This document shows positions 35,790-44,427 of a stretch of 64,000 bases of DNA, in pieces. How positions within the stretch are numbered: the first letter of the stretch is position 1; each line of letters begins with the position of its first letter. A program made the position numbers and the translations under genes. Where the stretch lies: contig JBCCVP010000002.1 in the NCBI GenBank assembly GCA_039195135.1, positions 39,739 to 103,738 on the forward strand, in the 5' to 3' direction. The notes beneath the pieces were generated by a model, which worked only from the letters and a program-made list of their open reading frames with translations, was not told the origin of the DNA and did not search any database. This stretch comes from JANQOZ01 sp039195135. GTDB lineage: Bacteria; Pseudomonadota; Gammaproteobacteria; Xanthomonadales; SZUA-38.

Positions 35790-37265
35790 TTAGCCCAGAT
35801 CCTCGGCCACGCTGGCCGCGGCCAGGCGGCCGGACTGGGTCGCCATCGGCACGCCGGCGCCGGGATGAACACTCCCGCCGGCGACATACAAGCCGATAAT
35901 TGCCGTCCGCGAGCCCGGGCGCTGAAACGACGCCCAGGGCCCGTGCACCGGCCGGCCGTAAAGCGCTCCCCGGGACCCGGGAAACAGCTGCCCGAACGCC
36001 GGTGGCGTGGTCACCACTTCGTGCTCCAGCTCGACGTCGAGCTGATGCGCCCGCAGATGTTCCGAAAGCCGCATTCGCGCCGCCTCGTAGTCCGGCGCAG
36101 GCCCTCCCGGATGGTGCGGCGGCGCGTTCATCAGAAAAAACAGCCGCTCCTTGTCCGGTGAAGCATCATGATCCGCCCGGTCCTGAGCGCAGATGTAGAT
36201 GGTCGGCCGCGCGGTCACCTCACCGCGCTCAAAAATGGCCGCAAACTCGTCCGCGTAGTCATCCCCAAACAGCACCGTGTGATACGCCAGCGGATACCCC
36301 CGCGCCCGGCCATACCCGCTCACCGTCATGGCCGACAGGGTGAACCCTTCCGCCGGGCGTAGATCCGCGGCCGGCGCCGCAGCGAGCCCCAGCAGCTGTT
36401 CCGCCAGCGCCTGCGTATCGCCGTTAAACACCACCGCGTCCGCCGCCAGCACCTGGCCGTCCGCCAGCATCACCCCACTGGCTTTCCCGTCGGTCACCTG
36501 AATTTCCGCCACCGGCGAGTCCAGCCGAATCTCCCCGCCACACTCCCGCGTCACCTGCGCCATCGTATCCGCCAGCCGCTGCATCCCACCCTCGATGGTC
36601 CAGACCCCGCGCCGCTCTGCTTCGGCAATCAGCATCAGCGTGGCCGGCGCCTGAAACGGATTGGAGCCGCAGTAGGTGGCGTAGCGGGCAAACAGCTGCA
36701 CGAGCCGCGGGTCGGAAAAGCGGCCGCGCAGATCGTTCCACAGAGTTTTGAAAGGCCGCGTGGCAAGCAGCCGCGGAATGCCGGCCAATCCCAGCCGCTG
36801 CAGCAGCTTGAGGGAGCCGGGCCGCTCGGCGCGCATGAAGGAGGCGTCCAGCGTGTCGAAGATCTCCCCGGACTTTTTGACAAACTGCCGGTACGCCGCG
36901 GCATCAGCGGCACCACTCATCTGCTCAATTGCGGTGACCGACTGTTCCAGATCGGCAAACAGGTCCAGCGACGCCCCGTCCAGCCAGCGATGCCGGGCCA
37001 GCACCTCGGCCCGACGCAGGTGCACCCGGTCGCCAAAATCCAGCCCCGCCGCGGCAAACAGATCGTCGAAGATCCAGCGCATGGTCATCACCGTGGGGCC
37101 CGAGTCCACCCGCTGGTCCCCCACCGCCACCTCCCGCATCTTGCCGCCGGGGGCCGCCGCCTGTTCCAGCAGGGTGACCCGATAGCCCCGGATCGAAAGG
37201 TCCAGCGCCGCCCCAAGGCCCCCCATGCCGGCCCCCACCACGATGACGTGCCGTGGGCTACCCAT
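35790..37265 (-). CDS. CrtD-like carotenoid-type FAD desaturase
   Basis: A 491-residue FAD enzyme of the CrtI/CrtD family. It begins with the Rossmann motif VVGAGMGGLGAALDLSIRGY and EQAAAPGGKMREVAVGDQRVDSGPTVMTM, and ends with GLYVAGGSVHPGAGVPMATQSGR. The sequence resembles hydroxycarotenoid 3,4-desaturase (CrtD) more than phytoene desaturase CrtI at 9562, from which it differs widely. It is the last gene of a minus-strand operon and starts 8 bp inside the P450 stop region. Its substrate may be a carotenoid or another polyene; this is inference from the family and context. Confidence 0.8.
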   Translation of the reverse strand: MGSPRHVIVVGAGMGGLGAALDLSIRGYRVTLLEQAAAPGGKMREVAVGDQRVDSGPTVMTMRWIFDDLFAAAGLDFGDRVHLRRAEVLARHRWLDGASLDLFADLEQSVTAIEQMSGAADAAAYRQFVKKSGEIFDTLDASFMRAERPGSLKLLQRLGLAGIPRLLATRPFKTLWNDLRGRFSDPRLVQLFARYATYCGSNPFQAPATLMLIAEAERRGVWTIEGGMQRLADTMAQVTRECGGEIRLDSPVAEIQVTDGKASGVMLADGQVLAADAVVFNGDTQALAEQLLGLAAAPAADLRPAEGFTLSAMTVSGYGRARGYPLAYHTVLFGDDYADEFAAIFERGEVTARPTIYICAQDRADHDASPDKERLFFLMNAPPHHPGGPAPDYEAARMRLSEHLRAHQLDVELEHEVVTTPPAFGQLFPGSRGALYGRPVHGPWASFQRPGSRTAIIGLYVAGGSVHPGAGVPMATQSGRLAAASVAEDLG

Positions 37266-38625
37266 GCCGTCGCCTTACCCGGCAGAGGATTTCCCGCGCG
37301 GGCCGGGTGGTGAGGCGAGCGACCGGCCGCACCTGGTCCGGCGCTAGCGGCTCAAAGTCATAGCGCCGCAGCAGGCTGGCCAGAATCAGCGCGCTTTCGA
37401 TGGTGGCAAAAGCCGCGCCGACGCAGATCCGCGGACCCAGACCGAAGGCCAGGAAGGTGTTGGGCTTGTCCGATTCCTGCCCCGGCAGGAACCGGCCCGG
37501 GATAAAGCGGTCCGGATGATCCCAGAGCAGCGCGTTGCGGTGGGTGGTCCAGGGAGAAATCATCACCATCGCGCCCTTTTTGATGCGTCGCCCTGCGATG
37601 CTGGTGTTTTCCATCGAGACGCGGGGAATAAACGTAATCGGCGGATAAAGCCGCAGCACTTCACGAAACGTACTGCGCACCAGCACCAGTTTCTTCACCT
37701 GGTCAAACGCGATCGCCCCGTCCCCCACCTCCCGGTCCACCTCTTCGCGCAGCGCCGCAAGCGCCTCCGGCTGGCGCGAGAGGATGTAAAAGGCCCAGGT
37801 CAGGCCGCTGGCGGTGGTCTCGTGGCCGGCAAGAAAGAAAACGCCAAGCTGGTCCACCAGTTCCTCCCGGGTGAAACCGGCTCCGGTGTCCGGATCGCGG
37901 GCCCGGATCATGGCGCCAACAATATCGTCGGTGGCATCCTCTTCGCCCAGACGGGGCGCGAGCATGTCGGCGATATGGCTGCGGATAGTCTCGCAGGCCC
38001 GAAGTACGTGATCCGGCTGGTGCACCTTTTCAAAGGCTTTGCCAAAAATGAGCCGCTTCAGCTCCACGCTGGCCACCGCCCGTTCAAACTCGGCGAAGCA
38101 GGTGAACACCTCCCGGGCCCGGCGTGACTCGAGAGACTGGGAAAAAATGGTACGGCAGATCACGTCCGCCGTCAGCTGCCCCATGGCCACGTCCAGCGAC
38201 AGGGGTGTGCCGTCCCGGGCATGCTGATCCAGCGTTTCCTGAAAGTCGGCCACCGCAGCGGCCATGGCGGGAAACGCCTGATTGATGCGCATGTGGGAAA
38301 AGGCCGGATCAATCATCCGCCGCTGGCGCCGCCAGGTGTCGCCGCTGGAGACAAAAATGGAGTCCCCCACCAGCGGCTCCAGGGCACCGACAAACAGGTC
38401 GTTCTTGGGATAGATATCCAGCGGATCGGTCATCACGTCGCGGATGGCGTCCGGGTCATTGATCAGCACAATCGACCGGCGGGAATAACCCAGCGGGGTG
38501 ATCCGCTCCGAGTAGGCGGCCTTGGGCACCAGGCTCAGCAGATTGCCCTCCCCTTCCCGAATCACCCGCAGGAGGGACCGAAGCGGCGTCATGGGCACCG
38601 GGGCCGGCGGGCGGTAAAGGCTCAT
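37258..38625 (-). CDS. Cytochrome P450
   Basis: A 455-residue P450. The I-helix has AGHETTASGLTW, the K-helix has EVLRLYPP, and the haem loop is FGLGPRICVGAAFATIESALIL with the Cys ligand. The N-terminus has no membrane anchor or signal. It is soluble and needs external ferredoxin and reductase, neither of which is nearby. The start ATG 38625 overlaps the ATP-grasp stop as ATGA, and its stop overlaps the CrtD-like start, so all three proteins are translationally coupled. It presumably hydroxylates the same molecule that the desaturase acts upon. The substrate is not identifiable from the sequence. Confidence 0.88.
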   Translation of the reverse strand: MSLYRPPAPVPMTPLRSLLRVIREGEGNLLSLVPKAAYSERITPLGYSRRSIVLINDPDAIRDVMTDPLDIYPKNDLFVGALEPLVGDSIFVSSGDTWRRQRRMIDPAFSHMRINQAFPAMAAAVADFQETLDQHARDGTPLSLDVAMGQLTADVICRTIFSQSLESRRAREVFTCFAEFERAVASVELKRLIFGKAFEKVHQPDHVLRACETIRSHIADMLAPRLGEEDATDDIVGAMIRARDPDTGAGFTREELVDQLGVFFLAGHETTASGLTWAFYILSRQPEALAALREEVDREVGDGAIAFDQVKKLVLVRSTFREVLRLYPPITFIPRVSMENTSIAGRRIKKGAMVMISPWTTHRNALLWDHPDRFIPGRFLPGQESDKPNTFLAFGLGPRICVGAAFATIESALILASLLRRYDFEPLAPDQVRPVARLTTRPAREILCRVRRRHG

Positions 38626-39764
38626 GAGGCGGGCGGCTCCCATTCAATATCCCAGGTGGCCGCTTCGCCAAACGACTTCCCCTGAAACAGCGTCATCGAC
38701 AGAATCGGCCAGGCCGCATACGGCAGCAGCCAGAACGGCAGCGGATCACGCCATTGAAAACACACCTCTTTCGCCCGGATCAGCTGCCCCAGGTAGCGCC
38801 GGAATCGGGGCCACTTGCCAAACGCCAGCTGCGTCTCTGTCAGGCAGGGATAGAACTGCTGCATCAGCCGGTGCGGGCGCAGCCTAAGCTCATGACAACT
38901 GGCCGGGTCGGTAAGCGCAAGCGCCAGGTCCTCCGCCTCAATAAAGTGCACGCCGCTGGTGGCCCGGGGATTGCACTCGATACCGTGCACCACCCCTTCG
39001 CTGTTCTGGATCAGATCAAAGGCAACAAAACCGCTTGCGCCGGAGCCGGCAACAAAGCGCTCCACAAACTCGGTGACCCGGGCATCGGCAACAAGGCGTT
39101 CGAAACACACGGCCACCGTTCCCGAGACAACCGTGCCGCGGTACAGCACCGTGCCAAGCACCCGGCCCTCATGAGCCACGGAAAAGGTGCACAGCTCCGT
39201 ACCGTCTATCTGCTCCTGCACCAGCCATTCAGCCGGCTCTTCCCGTTCCGGCAGCGCTTCTCCTTTCGCCACGCGCTCAAGGCCTACCCCAGCGCAGGAA
39301 TACTCGCGCTTGACGATAACTGGTAATCGCTGGACCAACGTCTCGGCCTCGCCGCTGCCCAGTCGGGCCGTTTCCGGCACCGCCAGGCCAAAGCGCTGAC
39401 AGCTCTGCACAAAATCCCACTTGCTGTGGAGCGGGATCAGCTCCGCCGGCGGCAGGGAGGCGATGCGCACGTGGTCCGGCACCCGCCCGTACAGCTGGCA
39501 GGTATGGAGACATTCCTCCGATACCGGCACGACCAGATCCACGCCCTCGCGCTGGATCAGCGAGACGAGGTCATCAAGGTAGCGCTCCGGCTCGTGCACC
39601 GGCGCCGCCACCTGAAAAGAAGCATGAACCGACCGGGAGTAGCCGCTGAGATGGCGTTTGCCCGGCTCCGCCACCAGCACGCGCCAGCCGGCGCCGGCGA
39701 GCGCCCGCGCCAGATCTAGGGCTTTGGGCAGGCGCCCCAGCGTGAGTAGAGCGGTGCCGGCCAT
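38622..39764 (-). CDS. ATP-grasp domain ligase of unknown substrate
   Basis: A 380-residue protein. It begins with an ATP-grasp pre-domain (MAGTALLTLGRLPKALDLARAL, VLVAEPGKRHLSGYSRSV, REGVDLVVPVSEECLHT) and has the nucleotide-binding core VIVKREYSCAGVGLERVAKGE, VQEQIDGTELCTFSV and the metal-binding FVAFDLIQNSEGVVHGIECNPRATSGV. ATP-grasp enzymes activate a carboxylate as acyl phosphate and join it to an amine or other nucleophile. The C-terminal 80 residues (FYPCLTETQLAFGKWPRFRRYLGQL onwards) are a hydrophobic, poorly recognised region. It starts 6 nt from the MaoC-like gene stop and overlaps the P450 start. Confidence 0.75.
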   Translation of the reverse strand: MAGTALLTLGRLPKALDLARALAGAGWRVLVAEPGKRHLSGYSRSVHASFQVAAPVHEPERYLDDLVSLIQREGVDLVVPVSEECLHTCQLYGRVPDHVRIASLPPAELIPLHSKWDFVQSCQRFGLAVPETARLGSGEAETLVQRLPVIVKREYSCAGVGLERVAKGEALPEREEPAEWLVQEQIDGTELCTFSVAHEGRVLGTVLYRGTVVSGTVAVCFERLVADARVTEFVERFVAGSGASGFVAFDLIQNSEGVVHGIECNPRATSGVHFIEAEDLALALTDPASCHELRLRPHRLMQQFYPCLTETQLAFGKWPRFRRYLGQLIRAKEVCFQWRDPLPFWLLPYAAWPILSMTLFQGKSFGEAATWDIEWEPPAS

Positions 39765-39770
39765 CTCCTC

Positions 39771-40235
39771 TCAGCCAGCCACCGGATTGGCCGCGCCGCG
39801 CGCCTCGACCAGCGAAACCGCGTCGCAGTAGAAAATCGGCTGACCGTCGTCTTTGATCAGGCTGTAGCCGCAGTTAACAACGCCCCGGCCAGGTTTGGAG
39901 GAGTAGCGCTTCGACTTGATCTCGAAGCAGGCCCGCACCGCCACTTCCGCATGCAGCGGCTGCGCCCAGCGCAGGTGCTCCCAGCTGATGCCGCAGACCC
40001 AGCGAATGTCGCCGGATATCTCGTGATCCAGCCGTCGCCACAGCGCCAGAATATGGATTCCCGAGGCCGCAACCTGGCCAAAAGTGTGATCCCGGGCTGC
40101 GGCCGGATCCATGTGGAAATACTGCGGATCCCACTGGGTCGCAAACTCCACAATCTCTGCTTCGCTCAGACTGGCCGGCTGCGAGTAGCGCACGTCGCCA
40201 ACGGTCAGATCTTCCAGGTACGCGGTGGGTGTCAT
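39771..40235 (-). CDS. MaoC-like (R)-hydratase/hot-dog fold protein
   Basis: A 154-residue protein of the MaoC dehydratase family: LTVGDVRYSQPASLSEAEIVEFATQWDPQYFHMDPAAA carries the usual Asp and His positions, then TFGQVAASGIHILALWRRL. MaoC-type enzymes hydrate or dehydrate enoyl thioesters. It is the first gene of the minus-strand operon with ATP-grasp, P450 and CrtD-like desaturase. Only 6 bp separate its start from the selO start on the other strand, so its promoter must lie inside the neighbouring coding sequence or selO begins later (TTG 40290). Confidence 0.82.
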   Translation of the reverse strand: MTPTAYLEDLTVGDVRYSQPASLSEAEIVEFATQWDPQYFHMDPAAARDHTFGQVAASGIHILALWRRLDHEISGDIRWVCGISWEHLRWAQPLHAEVAVRACFEIKSKRYSSKPGRGVVNCGYSLIKDDGQPIFYCDAVSLVEARGAANPVAG

Positions 40236-40241
40236 CGCGGT

Positions 40242-41732
40242 ATGATCCCAGTCACTGCATCACCACTCAACCCACAGCGGGGCACCTCTTTGACTCAACT
40301 GTCCGCAACGTACGCCAGCCTGCCGGACCACTTCTACGCGCGGCACGAGGCGCAGGCCAGCAAACAGCCCACCATGCTGCTTTACAACGAAGCGCTGGCG
40401 GCAGAGCTCGGCCTGTCCCTGACCCCCGAAGAAGCGCTCGCGGCGTTTTCCGGCCAGCAGCAGCTGCCGGGATCTCAGCCCCTCGCCATGGCCTACGCGG
40501 GGCATCAGTTTGGCCAGTTTGTGCCGCAGCTTGGCGACGGCCGGGCCCTGCTGCTTGGTGAGGTGGAGACGGCCGACGGGCGTCTCCTTGACGTGCAGCT
40601 CAAAGGCAGCGGCCGCACCCGCTTCTCCCGAGGTGGTGACGGCCGGGCTGCGCTGGGCCCGGTGCTGCGGGAATACCTGATCAGCGAGGCCATGCACGCC
40701 CTGAGAATCCCCACCACCCGCGCCCTGGCCGCGGTGGCCACCGGCGAGCCGGTCTATCGCGACACGATGCTGCCCGGCGCCATCCTGACCCGCGTTGCCA
40801 GCAGCCATATCCGGGTGGGCACGTTTCAATATTTTGCCGCCCGGGACGACCGTTCGGCGGTGCAGACCCTCGCGGATTACGTCATCGAGCGTCACTACCC
40901 CGAGCTTAAGGCGTCTGATCAACCCTACCTGGACCTGATCAGCGCCGTGCAGGAGCGACAGATCCATCTGGTGACGCGGTGGCTCATGGTGGGTTTTGTG
41001 CACGGCGTGATGAACACGGACAACACCGCCATTGCCGGCGAAACCATCGACTACGGACCGTGTGCCTTTATGGACGCGTACGACCCGACGACGGTTTTCA
41101 GCTCCATTGATCACGCCGGCCGCTACGCCTACCTGAGTCAGCCGTCCATGGCGCATTGGAATATCGCGCGCTTTGCCGAGACGCTGCTGGAGCTGCTGGA
41201 CCCGGACAGCGACCGGGCACTGACGCTGGCCAACGGGGTGATCGAGGCGTTTCCGGCGGCATTCCACGAGGTCTGGCTGCGCGGCATGGGACAGAAACTT
41301 GGCCTCACCGACGCCAGCGAAGCCGACCGGCCACTGATTCAGGATCTCCTCACGCTCGCGCAGGAAGCCGGTGCCGACTACACGGTGCTGTTCCGGGATC
41401 TGGCCCCCGCCGCCGACGGCGATGTGCCGGAACGGCTGCGAACCGTAATGGGTTCCGTTGAGCCACGCTTTACCGAGTGGCTGGAACGCTGGCGCAAGCG
41501 ACTGGCGGACCCGGCGGCCGCCGCGGCAGCGATGAACGAGATGAACCCTGCCGTGATTCCCCGCAACCATCAGGTGGAGGCGGCGCTGAGCGCAGCCCAT
41601 GACAACGATCTTGAACCGTTCAAGCAGCTGCAGGCGGCGCTGGCAAACCCCTTTGAGGTGCCAGCGGCGCACCCGGAGCTGGCCGAGGCACCGGCCGCCC
41701 CGGCGCCCTACGTCACCTTCTGCGGAACCTGA
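40242..41732 (+). CDS. selO: Protein adenylyltransferase SelO (YdiU)
   Basis: A 496-residue pseudokinase-fold AMPylator. Conserved features are LAMAYAGHQFGQFVPQLGDGRALLLGE, KGSGRTRFSRGGDGRAALGPVLREYLISEAMHALRIPTTRALA and VHGVMNTDNTAIAGETIDYGPCAFMDAY, containing the metal-binding and ATP-binding residues. The C-terminus ends TFCGT, the Cys lying where eukaryotic SelO carries selenocysteine. SelO AMPylates proteins under oxidative stress in the cytosol. ATG 40242 is the start used here; TTG 40290 would leave room for a divergent promoter. Its end overlaps the rarD stop by 25 bp on the opposite strand. Confidence 0.9.
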   Translation: MIPVTASPLNPQRGTSLTQLSATYASLPDHFYARHEAQASKQPTMLLYNEALAAELGLSLTPEEALAAFSGQQQLPGSQPLAMAYAGHQFGQFVPQLGDGRALLLGEVETADGRLLDVQLKGSGRTRFSRGGDGRAALGPVLREYLISEAMHALRIPTTRALAAVATGEPVYRDTMLPGAILTRVASSHIRVGTFQYFAARDDRSAVQTLADYVIERHYPELKASDQPYLDLISAVQERQIHLVTRWLMVGFVHGVMNTDNTAIAGETIDYGPCAFMDAYDPTTVFSSIDHAGRYAYLSQPSMAHWNIARFAETLLELLDPDSDRALTLANGVIEAFPAAFHEVWLRGMGQKLGLTDASEADRPLIQDLLTLAQEAGADYTVLFRDLAPAADGDVPERLRTVMGSVEPRFTEWLERWRKRLADPAAAAAAMNEMNPAVIPRNHQVEAALSAAHDNDLEPFKQLQAALANPFEVPAAHPELAEAPAAPAPYVTFCGT

Positions 41733-42613
41733 GATCGCTGCGCCCGCCAGGTATCCCAGGCAAACAGCGCAACCCCAACCCAGATCAGCACAAAGCAGAT
41801 CACGTGCGCCGGCGTTAGCGGTTCACCAAAGGCGACCCCCAGCAGGAACTGCAGCGTCGGCGCCATAAACTGCAGCACCCCGATCGTCGACAAGGGCAGC
41901 CGGCGCGCCGCGACGGCAAAAGCCAGCAGCGGCAGAACGGTGATCGCGCCAGCCGCCACCAGACCAACGGTGATTCCCGGGCCAGCGTGGGCAAAAAACA
42001 ACTCGTCCTGGCCCGCCAGCCAGCCCAACCAGAGGAGCGCAGCGGGAAGCAGCACCAGCGTCTCAACCAGAAGTCCCGGCATCGCCCCCACCGCCACCTG
42101 GCTGCGAATCACGCCGTAGATGGTGAAGGAGATCGCCAGCCCCGTTGCCAGCCAGGGCACCTGGCCGCCGCTGACCGTGAGCACCGCCACGCCGATCGCC
42201 GCCAGGATGATGGCGATGAGCTGCGGCCGGCGCAGCCGCTCGCCCAAGAACAGCACCCCGATCACCACGTAGAGCAGCGGGTTGATGTAATAGCCCAGGG
42301 ACGCCTGAAACACCTGCTCGCGCTGCACCGCCCAGATGTAGACGAGCCAGTTCACGGCGATGCAGGTGGCCGACAGCGTCAGCCAGCCCAGGTTTTTTGG
42401 CTGGGTCAGCAGCGCCCGGAACTCGCCCCACTGGCGCCGCACGAGCACGATCAAAAGGCCTACCGGGACCGCCCAGAAAATCCGGTGCGCCAGCATCTCC
42501 AGCGCCGGCACCGATTTCATCACAAAGAAATACGCCGGCATGAGCCCCCACAGCAGGTACGCCGCCACGGCCGCCGAGAGGCCCTCGCGGGAAATGGGCT
42601 CTGCTGAATGCAT
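41708..42613 (-). CDS. rarD: EamA family transporter RarD
   Basis: A 301-residue protein with ten predicted transmembrane helices in two EamA repeats. It starts with the family signature region GLSAAVAAYLLWGLMPAYF and contains LAHRIFWAVPVGLLIV and NWLVYIWAVQREQVFQASLGYYINPLLYVVIGVLFLGERL, matching RarD. The family are inner-membrane metabolite/drug transporters, often described in relation to chloramphenicol sensitivity; the transported compound is not established. The gene is convergent with selO and overlaps it, and is divergent from the next sugar dehydrogenase gene. Confidence 0.92.
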   Translation of the reverse strand: MHSAEPISREGLSAAVAAYLLWGLMPAYFFVMKSVPALEMLAHRIFWAVPVGLLIVLVRRQWGEFRALLTQPKNLGWLTLSATCIAVNWLVYIWAVQREQVFQASLGYYINPLLYVVIGVLFLGERLRRPQLIAIILAAIGVAVLTVSGGQVPWLATGLAISFTIYGVIRSQVAVGAMPGLLVETLVLLPAALLWLGWLAGQDELFFAHAGPGITVGLVAAGAITVLPLLAFAVAARRLPLSTIGVLQFMAPTLQFLLGVAFGEPLTPAHVICFVLIWVGVALFAWDTWRAQRSQVPQKVT

Positions 42614-42725
42614 CCGACCGGTATTACCTGGGTGGGGCGCCGCACCATAGCAAAACTGGGGCGGCGGTCACAGCGCGGTGGCGCGGTGTGGGGGTTAATG
42701 GGCGCTCACACCAGGAGGCCGGGCT

Positions 42726-44039
42726 ATGTTGAAGGTGATCGCCGCGGCGGTGCTGCTGAGCGGCCCGTTTGATGACAGCAGCAGGGTGTCCGTCACGCTG
42801 ACCCCGCTGGCGGAGGGGCTCAATGAAGCCGTGGGCGGCACGGAGCAGATTTTCGGCTCTGACCTTGCCGCGTTTCCCGACGGCTCCGGGCGGTTGCTGG
42901 TGACCACACTCGGCGGACCGATCCGCCTGATCGACGAGACGCTGCAGGCGACGCCATTTCTCGACACGTTTAGCGCCGACACGGTGAACGGTAACAATGG
43001 CAACGCGTCTTTTGGCCTGACCACGTTGGTGTTTCATCCCAATTTTGCCCTACCGGGGCAGCCAGGCAGCGGTTGCTTCTACACGGTGGAGCCGGAGGTG
43101 ACGCGCACCAGCCCCGCGCCGGATTTTCCCGGCATCCGACCCGACATCGGGGGCAGCAACCCCGCGCATGATCGCGTGCTCTATGAATACTGCATGGACG
43201 ACATCCAGGCGGACGTGTTTGCCGGCGCCCGCCGCGAGGTGCTGCGGATCCACGAGCATCGGCGGGGGCACGACGTGAACGACCTGGCTTTTGACGAAGA
43301 TCAGTATCTGCTGATGTCCGTCGGCGACACGGTGGTAGAAGCCAGCGCGCAGGAGCTGGACAACGTATTTGGCACGATGCTGCGCATCGATCCCCTGGCC
43401 CCGGCCCGCCGGCCCGGCAGCGCCGACCCGATCAGCGCCAACGGCGCATACCGAATCCCCGTTGACAATCCCTTTGGCATGCTCGCCGGCGCGCTGCCGG
43501 AGACCTATGCCCTCGGTTTAAGAAATCCCTTTCGGATTCATATCGACGGACCGGACCTGTGGGTCAGCAGCAACGGGGCCAGCTCCCGGGAGTCGGTTTA
43601 CCGGGTGGTTGCCGGCGACAATCTGGGCTGGCCCTACTTCGAGGGCACCCGCGCCCGGGGCGGCGAACCGAGCGGCTTCAGCTACGTGCCGCCGGTGTTT
43701 GAGTACGATCACGGCCTGGGCCTTTCCGTCACCGGCATTGTGATCTACCGGGGTACCGAGATTCCGGAACTGGCCGGCCAGGCCGTATTCAGCGACTTTC
43801 TGGGTCCCGGCGCCAGCGGCGCGCGGCTGTTTGTCGGCGATCCGGGCACCGGCATCTTTCGCGACCTTGAGGCCGCCGCAGGCGGCGTACCGATCCCCGA
43901 CACGATCATCTCCATCGGCCAGGATCTCAGCGGCGAGGTCTACCTCATTTCCGGCGAGGGTGCAGTGCTGACGGTGACCGGCGGCGGCGTCATCTTTGCC
44001 AACGGCTTTGAAGGCGCTCGCCTCCAGGGACCTGGCTAA
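42726..44039 (+). CDS. PQQ-dependent sugar dehydrogenase with IFANGFE tail
   Basis: A 437-residue protein of the soluble PQQ glucose/sorbosone dehydrogenase fold (six-bladed propeller): FGSDLAAFPDGSGRLLVTTLGG, FGLTTLVFHPNFAL, YALGLRNPFRIHIDGPDLWVS and AGDNLGWPYFEG. The N-terminus MLKVIAAAVLLSGPFDDSS is a short, weak signal peptide. The C-terminal segment is GGGVIFANGFEGARLQGPG, the same tail class as 25065 and the giant gene. AGGAGG 7 nt before ATG marks the start. It would oxidise a sugar or related polyol in the periplasm using PQQ, but the active His residues should be confirmed by alignment. No pqq biosynthesis genes are present here. Confidence 0.8.
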   Translation: MLKVIAAAVLLSGPFDDSSRVSVTLTPLAEGLNEAVGGTEQIFGSDLAAFPDGSGRLLVTTLGGPIRLIDETLQATPFLDTFSADTVNGNNGNASFGLTTLVFHPNFALPGQPGSGCFYTVEPEVTRTSPAPDFPGIRPDIGGSNPAHDRVLYEYCMDDIQADVFAGARREVLRIHEHRRGHDVNDLAFDEDQYLLMSVGDTVVEASAQELDNVFGTMLRIDPLAPARRPGSADPISANGAYRIPVDNPFGMLAGALPETYALGLRNPFRIHIDGPDLWVSSNGASSRESVYRVVAGDNLGWPYFEGTRARGGEPSGFSYVPPVFEYDHGLGLSVTGIVIYRGTEIPELAGQAVFSDFLGPGASGARLFVGDPGTGIFRDLEAAAGGVPIPDTIISIGQDLSGEVYLISGEGAVLTVTGGGVIFANGFEGARLQGPG

Positions 44040-44130
44040 AGAATGGACAAAGCGGACCAGGCACTGGCCCGCCGAGACTCCACGACGAGATATAGTGCCT
44101 GAACCAGGGCAAAGAGATGGGAGATAAGCC

Positions 44131-44367
44131 ATGCGTGCGATAGGGATAATGTTGGTACTGCTGGTGATCGCCTACTTGGTGAATCAGCAACTCGGGGCAG
44201 GGTCCCGCGCTCCGGATCCACTGCTTGAACGAGATCTCAATCCCAGTGCGCCACAAGTGCCGACGGCGCCGGGCGACGTGGAGCAGTTCGGTCAGGACAT
44301 GCAGGAGTATCTCAACGAGCAGGCAGAGAAGCAGGCCGAAGCGATACGAAAAGCCGAAGAAGGCTAA
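44131..44367 (+). CDS. Small membrane-anchored protein, unknown function
   Basis: A 78-residue protein with one N-terminal hydrophobic helix (MRAIGIMLVLLVIAYLVNQQL) and a polar, Ala/Glu/Gln-rich, probably helical tail that may be periplasmic (EYLNEQAEKQAEAIRKAEEG). GGGAG lies 8 nt before ATG. No family recognised. It sits between the sugar dehydrogenase and the minus-strand sulfotransferase-like gene. Confidence 0.7.
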   Translation: MRAIGIMLVLLVIAYLVNQQLGAGSRAPDPLLERDLNPSAPQVPTAPGDVEQFGQDMQEYLNEQAEKQAEAIRKAEEG

Positions 44368-44427
44368 ATCGCCGTGACGGTTCCGGATCGAGCCCAGCGA
44401 CGACAGGGCATTGCGTTAAGGACCTCG

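Noticed and set aside
39951..40241. N-terminal extension of SelO over the MaoC-like gene
   Set aside because: It is antisense to MaoC and adds sequence not found in SelO proteins.
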